Assembly (NCBI RefSeq): GCF_000687475.1
Contig: NC_057317.1
Coordinates: 2,170,001-2,234,000 of the forward strand
Reading direction: 5' to 3'
DNA from: Ustilaginoidea virens
Lineage: Eukaryota > Ascomycota > Sordariomycetes > Hypocreales > Clavicipitaceae
Length of the DNA stretch: 64,000 nucleotides
Shown piece after piece: positions 58,615 to 64,000 of the stretch (within the stretch, counting starts at the first letter, position 1; each line of letters starts with the position of its first letter). The notes below the pieces were generated by a model. The model was given only the letters and a program-made list of their open reading frames with translations, was not told the origin of the DNA and ran no database searches. Position numbers and translations under genes: made by a program.

Positions 58615-60430
58615 GAAGATTCTCTCGCGTCAGCAAAAGTCGCCAATCTGGACTTTGAGGCCCGCGTTCCCGTCCCCTTCAGCATCTTTCCCTCGACCTA
58701 CCGGGAGAGCGAATCGCAAACCACTCAATCTCAAACCCACGAAGAGGTTGATATCAAGCTCTCCAGCAACCAGGAGCCAGCCGGACGGCAAGATCAATAC
58801 TCTTCAAACTCTGCCCACGTCCATCTCCCCCCGCGTGGAGAGCACAGCTACAGCCAAGAAGAGGTCCGTATCACTGAAGAGCGTCATCGCCGTCCCGGAT
58901 TCCAGCAGGAGCAGTTTGTCAAAGAAGACTTTCGGTACGTTTTTTTTCTTGTCCCTTTGTACAAATTTCCCTTGTCCAAGGCTGCTTGCAAAATACTCCT
59001 TACTTCCTGTGTCTCTTTTCTCTCTCTATCCCTCCCTCTCCTCTTCTTCCCTGTCCCACCTCGCCAGACTGTTCAATCCAGCACACAAGACACACACCCG
59101 CTTGTTCCAAGTCCCCAAAGGAGCTGCCCGTGCGTCTTGGCCGTCTTTTCCCACAATTCTAGCCCGCAAAAGACGGGCAGGACAGTGCGGTGTGACAGAG
59201 CAGCCCCAATCAGAGACGGTGTCTGCTCATTGCCCATGCACTGGCCACCATAGGCCCAGACCAGGGATAACCAGACTCGACATACACCCTCCTGGCCCTA
59301 CTGTATACCCCCTAGCTCAGGGGCAGGGGCTTCTCGGCTATTCCCAGCCATTATTCCAACCTGGCTTTGTTGACACAAACCACGAAAAAACAACAAGCTC
59401 GAACGAAGCCTTCTCGACTAACCTTCTCTCTCTTACCTTTCCACAGACCAGCCCCCTCCGAGTATACCGAAACACGTGTTGAGGTTGACACTCACGTCCG
59501 ACCCTACACCTCCCCCGTTGATATTGCTGAGCGTGAATACCGTGAACGGTATCGCCCTGCCTATCACACCACTGTAGACACCCCTGCCCGTCCTCAGTAC
59601 CAGACCGAGGACTTCCGTGCCAGCCAATACACAGTTCAGGGCCGACCCAATCTCCAGTCTACTTTCAAGGAAGAGGTCAAGTTTAGCGAACAAACCGTCG
59701 AACCTTCTCGCTTCACCCCCGCCGAACAAAAGTCCAACATGGGTTACTACGACGAAGACGGTGAGTGTCGACTTGTCGCTACGCCAGAGAGAGGCGATTG
59801 AATTCTGACGGTTACTCCTTCGGGCAAGCAGGTCACTACCACTCTATCCGCCAGGGCATCCACAAGCTTGCCGACAAGGTTGTGCACCCTCACCACCACC
59901 ATGACCAGGTCGACGTGGACATCAAGGAGGATATCCGCATCACCGAGACCCGCCCTCGCCACGGCGGCGGCGGCGGCTCATACGTCCCCAATACTGTCAC
60001 CATTCCGTGCCACCACATTCGTCACGGCGACTTCTTGATGCTGCAGGGCCGACCTTGCCAGGTCATTCGCATCTCGACCTCTGCTGCCACTGGCCAGTAT
60101 CGTTATCTCGGTGTGGACCTGTTCACCAAGCAGCTGCACGAGGAGTCTTCCTTTGTCTCCAACCCTGCCCCCAGTGTTGTCGTCCAGACCATGCTTGGCC
60201 CTGTCTTCAAGCAGTACCGCGTCCTGGACATGCAGGGTGGCAGTATCGTGGCCATGACCGAGACTGGCGATGTGAAGCAAAGCCTGCCCGTTATTGACCA
60301 ATCAAACCTTTGGGCTCGACTGTCCAATGCCTTCGAGTCTGGACGTGGCAGTGTCCGCGCTCTCGTCCTCAGCGACAATGGCCGTGAGCTCGCCGTCGAC
60401 ATGAAGGTCATTCACGGCTCTCGTCTGTAA
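58615..60430 (+). CDS. hex1: Woronin body protein HEX1, with extended upstream exons
   Basis: The core protein starts at ATG 59739 (exons 59739-59760 and 59832-60430, a 71-nt intron), giving 206 aa. It begins MGYYDEDGHYHSIRQG, has a His-rich linker, then the eIF5A-like double beta-barrel (TVTIPCHHIRHGDFLMLQGR, HEESSFVSNPAPSVVVQTML) and ends in the peroxisomal signal SRL. HEX1 self-assembles into the crystalline core of Woronin bodies that plug septal pores. The reading frame also runs upstream: 59447-59738 is open and coding-like, with TETRVEVDTHVRPY and REYRERYRPAYHT. Across a 512-nt intron (58935-59446) it joins 58615-58934 (YRESESQTTQS, RITEERHRRPG) in correct phase. That exon has a TGA just upstream and no ATG, so a further 5' exon is needed for the long form. 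Alternative start or splicing is therefore likely. Confidence 0.93.
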
Positions 60431-61000
60431 ACAGGCTTGTCCAGTGTCAATGTGAAGATGAATCCATCACCCCCTTTGCGGACACGGATAGAGTGGCTAC
60501 GGTGACGAGCGCCTGTATCAACAGATTGGCAAATTGTCTGCGCGAACGGGAAAAAGTTGACATTGGAGTGTAGAAATCTGCTGCATAGTGTGATATTTGA
60601 AAAAGATTTTTTTTTTTTTTGGATGGACAATTTGTTTGATAAGAAATGGAGACTTTTTGCGTATGTAGATAGGAGACTGTTCCTGTCGTATGGACGGACC
60701 AATGAAGAGTCGAGTTGTATCCGAACTAGTCCGTTGGCGTGATGTGTTTTATGCAAATAGTTTCTCGGGTGGGATGCTAGTGGATGTAACCATCAGGGTT
60801 GTTGCACTGTGAACTAGCAGCGCGGGGTTGCGGTGAAGGCTTGGTTGATATCGAACATCAATGCTTTTTCGTATTGTGGTGTGGTCCCCCAACTTGAGGG
60901 GTCGGGAAGGGCATTGTATAGGTAATAAGAAGCTGTTTCCCTTCCCACCTCCCGAGTCTTGAAGCTGAAACCGTTCCGTCACAACCACAAACACAACAGC

Positions 61001-61032
<32 letters not shown>

Positions 61033-61107
61033 CGAGCAGAGTTTCCAGACACGTCCGCAACACCTGGAATTGTGTGGCTGCAACCAGACACGGTACTCGT
61101 CACCAAA
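60431..61107. promoter_or_regulatory. HEX1 3' region and BLH1 promoter
   Basis: The first part is the HEX1 3' UTR, with a T run at about 60607-60620. The second part leads into the bleomycin hydrolase ATG and carries a CAA microsatellite at 60994-61033. No gene was recognised. Confidence 0.5.
60994..61033. repeat. CAA trinucleotide microsatellite
   Basis: About thirteen consecutive CAA triplets with one CAG interruption lie 75 bases before the ATG of the bleomycin hydrolase gene, so probably within its 5' UTR. Confidence 0.85.
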
Positions 61108-62895
61108 ATGGGCAGTCAACTGTCCAAGTCTCCCTCATCCCGGCCGCAAGAAAAGGACGCTTCTGTTTGTCTGCACAAGAAAAAGGCGGAGGATGGCGTG
61201 CAATCGTGTGCCTATGACGAAAAGAGCGCTGCTTATTCTCTCGAGGCTCGTGAACCGCACGCCCTGCCTCTGGAAGCCGTGGCTCTGATCCCGAGCCAGT
61301 TTCTGCAGGACCCCCGGAATAGGTACGTGTGCTGGCAAATGAGGCCGCATGTTCTGTGGCAGATGCTTGGGCCTGGCGGGCTTGGTTGTGCCTTTGGACC
61401 AGACACCTTTGCTGTCTGCTCTGTTCGACAGCTTTACCACCGACAGCGTTGTCAGAAGTTGCTGCCAAGCGGCCTGTTTCCAAGCCAACTTGTATTGGCC
61501 TATGACGAGAGAAGATAAAAGCTACTAGCTTGCTTGGCATGAGTTCCGGCGCTGACTTGCGCGCGTTTATTTTCGCGCGAAACCATACATAGACTTGCGC
61601 TGTCAGCATTGAGCTCGGCCGATCCTCGTGCTGTCTTGACCTCACAGGCGTCCAAGATTACCAACCAGCACGTCTTCAACACCAAGATTCCTTCCGAGGG
61701 CGCCCCAATCACGAACCAGCGATCAAGTGGTCGATGCTGGTTATTTGCCTCCACCAACGTGTTCCGCCTGGCGCTTATGAAAAAGTACAACCTGGAGGCG
61801 TTTGAGCTTTCCCAAGCATACTTGTACTACTATGACAAGCTTGAGAAATCCAACTGGTTCCTGGAGCAGATCATCGGCACTGCCGGCAAGGACCTAGAAG
61901 ATCGCCTGGTTCAACGGCTGTTGGGGGATCTCGTCTCCGACGGCGGTCAGTGGGACATGGTGTATAACCTCGTGGAAAAGTACGGCCTTGTCCCGCAGGC
62001 GCTCTACCCAGACAGCTGGAACGCCATGAACTCCTCGGTGCTCAACGCCATCCTGAAGACAAAACTGCGAGAGTTCGCCCTGAAGCTCCGCAAGTTGCTG
62101 CTCGCGCCCGTGCCGCCAGCCCCCGGTGTCGTCGTCGCCGTCAAGACCACCATGATGAAGGACGTCCAGCACATCATAACCCTGCTCTTGGGGCCGCCCC
62201 CGAACCCGACCAAGGCATTCACATGGCAGTACGTGGACAAGGACGGCAAAGCCCACCAGCTGACCGTCACACCCAAGCACTTTGCCAGCCACATCGCGTC
62301 ATCCTCGTTCCAAGCCAGCTCGTCCACCATCTCGGGCATGGTCTCGCTGGTCAACGACCCGCGCAACGATTACCTGTCTCTGCTGACCGTTGACCGGCTG
62401 GGCAACGTCGTCGGCGGCCGAAACGTCACCTACATCAACGTCGACATGGAGACGCTCAAGTCGGCCTGCGTCAAGATGATCAAGGCCGGTCTCCCCGTCT
62501 TCTTTGGCTGCGACGTCGGCAAGTTCAGCGACCGCGCCTCGGGGGTCATGGACCTCGGCATTTTCGACTACGAGGTGGGCCTCGGCGCCGGCTTGCGCGC
62601 AATGACCAAGGAGGAGAGGCTGCGGGCGGGCGAGTCCCTCATGACGCATGCCATGGTGCTTACGGCTGTGCACCTGGACGACAAGACTGGTGGGCCGGTT
62701 CGGTGGAGGGTGCAGAATAGCTGGGGGCCTGACAGCGGCGACAAGGGATGGTTCGTCATGACGGACGAGTGGATGGACGAATTTGTCTACCAGGCCGTTG
62801 TGGATGTCAGGTTTCTGAGCAAGGAGGTGAGGGATGTTGGGGGGCAGCAGCCAGTGGTTTTGCCGTTGTGGGATCCAATGGGTTCCTTGGCGTGA
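61108..62895 (+). CDS. LAP3: Bleomycin hydrolase / cysteine aminopeptidase
   Basis: Two exons, 61108-61322 and 61593-62895, joined in phase 2 across a 270-nt intron (GTACGT donor, CATAG acceptor), give 505 aa (yeast Lap3 483). It is a peptidase family C1B enzyme. Catalytic Cys120 is in RSSGRCWLFAST, His424 in MTHAMVLTAVH and Asn447 in RVQNSWGPDSG. Other family marks are HVFNTKIPSEGAPITNQ, SQAYLYYYDKLEKSNWFLE and DGGQWDMVYNLVEKYG. The enzyme forms a homohexameric cytosolic aminopeptidase that clears peptides and homocysteine thiolactone. The known self-processing C-terminal arm ends here in PLWDPMGSLA; the final Ala matches the family's C-terminal residue that sits in the active site. The start MGSQLSKS has a Gly2/Ser6 pattern resembling an N-myristoylation signal, as seen in some fungal orthologues. 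Confidence 0.96.
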
Positions 62896-64000
62896 TAAGG
62901 AGTCCAGGGATGTCTGTCTAGCGGAAACGTTCAAGCTTTTTGTACACGATGGCGATGGGGAATGAGATATAAGCAGTGAGACATAAGATTGCTTGTTCTG
63001 GATAGCTTATCCGGCCATTTTCCTGTTTATTATATTTTCCCTCTCTTTCTTTCTTCTTTCTTTTTCTCTTTCTCTCTTCTTTCTTTATTTTTGTGAAGCA
63101 AATCACCTACAGAGACGCCAGGGCAACAAACACTTCGTAGGGACATGATGGCCGTCTGCCATCGCGTTTCGAATAGTTGACCGTCTGTACATGTTTTGCA
63201 ACGTCGCCTGAGAAAAAATTCCCTTCCTCGGCCCTGTACCTGATGCCTGAGCTTTTTTCATCCGGCCTGTCTCTGTGTAAACTCTGCCCATACGCCTTCA
63301 CGATGCCGCGTAAATTCACATGCGCTTTCATACCCAATGCCTTGCTGACAGCCCTCACAGCAAGTCACACCATTACATCCCCGACGAGTAGCACGTCAAG
63401 TCGAGGTTTCATTTCCCTCAACATGGCAGCTGGACGCTCCGATCGCTCAGAGTTTTTGCCCAGCTCAGATGTTCAGAAGGAGAAACCGGTGAACAAAAGC
63501 CGTCTAAATGCCGTGCAGCTTGCCAGCTAGGAGTGGGCACCATGCAGGTACGGGCTCCCAGTCGTCCAATCGATCATTCCCTACATGTTGGTTTCCATGG
63601 CTGCCCAACCTGCGGCTTACGGGGGGATCAACGTGGCCCGGGATTTGATTCCCCAACGGAATAACTACCTAGGTATGTATCAACATGGTGCCAATCGGAA
63701 GAGTTACCTGTGTGTACCTCTTTTCGCAGAGACTTTGGAGAATCCAGCCTCCCCGTTGAACTCTATACGCTCATTTGGGGATGGCGTCTAGCTTACGATT
63801 TTACCGACTTCGCATTTAATAACCTTGTGGCATTTTGGCTGATTGGGCGCATCGAGAATGCAGGCTTTCCGTTTTCGGGTTGGGTAGGCTATCTGGTGAA
63901 ACGTCGTAGAAGGCGCCAACCCTTGCGACTTTGGTCTGTCTGCTCCTGGCTTACCTTACCTGTCAAGAAGGGAAATCGATGGTGCTGTGCTTGACCATCA
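62896..64000. other. Right-end region, only a doubtful coding remnant
   Basis: A T/C-rich tract lies at about 63034-63092. The minus-strand frame at 63107-63430 is described separately. Beyond 63535 open frames on + have no recognised features. A TACCTAGGTA palindrome lies at 63666-63675. Confidence 0.45.
63107..63430 (-). pseudogene. Possible small gene interrupted by TGA
   Basis: On the minus strand an ATG at about 63424 opens MLREMKPRLDVLLVGDVMV. A TGA follows, and then the same frame continues LAVRAVSKALGMKAHVNLRG and on to NFFSGDVAKHVQTVNYSKRD and a TAG/TGA-type end near 63107. The composition looks like coding sequence (Gly-Asp-Val, Lys-Ala-His-Val), and both parts share the phase. No intron of normal size can remove the stop. 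I do not recognise the family. It may be a decayed gene, a chance open frame, or two fragments. Confidence 0.3.

Noticed and set aside
58358..59482. 374-codon + frame upstream of HEX1
   Set aside because: It ignores the GTACGT donor at 58935 and reads through the intron. The neighbouring frame (58615-58934) joins HEX1 in phase and is the better coding candidate.
1..64000. CRISPR array, prokaryotic operons, insertion sequences or complete transposon
   Set aside because: The tandem repeats seen are short minisatellites without spacers. All genes are intron-bearing and eukaryotic. No transposase, reverse transcriptase or long terminal repeat pair was recognised.

Overview
The window is nuclear DNA of a filamentous ascomycete (Pezizomycotina), most likely a sordariomycete of the order Hypocreales. 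Three things support this: short spliceosomal introns (mostly 50-100 nt, GTRNGT donors, CTNAC-like branch points), a HEX1 Woronin-body gene (found only in filamentous ascomycetes), and a highly reducing polyketide synthase (HR-PKS). The order-level placement is inference from protein flavour. No bacterial or viral replicon features are seen.

Layout. (1) 0.6-19 kb is mostly housekeeping: a giant coiled-coil protein (+), the SRP receptor alpha subunit (-), the Golgi/ER protein YIF1 (+), an Mpv17/PMP22 membrane protein (+), a Cys-rich unknown gene with an in-frame stop (-), and a small Dabb stress-barrel protein (+). (2) 19.9-43.8 kb is an accessory, secondary-metabolism-like block: a 14-TM-type MFS drug transporter (-), a 4.5 kb gene-free stretch, a 2375-aa HR-PKS in nine exons (+), a tRNA-Gly, a COMT-type O-methyltransferase (-), a 4.8 kb low-complexity gap, and a LaeA-like methyltransferase (-). 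Transporter, synthase and tailoring O-methyltransferase form a plausible small polyketide cluster; the LaeA-like gene could be a neighbour regulator or tailoring enzyme. (3) 43.8-49.9 kb is gene-poor. It carries simple repeats, many copies of two short palindromes (GTACGGAGTAC and TACCTAGGTA) and one decayed methyltransferase-like pseudogene. (4) 49.9-62.9 kb returns to conserved genes: an annexin with a long RS/RD-rich N-terminus (+), the ribosome quality-control factor RQC2/NEMF (-), HEX1 with N-terminally extended upstream exons (+), and bleomycin hydrolase/LAP3 (+). The last kilobase holds only a doubtful coding remnant.

I rebuilt exon structures by hand from splice signals and reading phase. 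The PKS model closes only if one intron in the ketosynthase region is a GC-AG intron; with it the KS motif reads through cleanly. The PKS also shows degenerate MT and ER signatures and a sharp rise in GC in its last exon. All functional names rest on recognised motifs, not on database searches.
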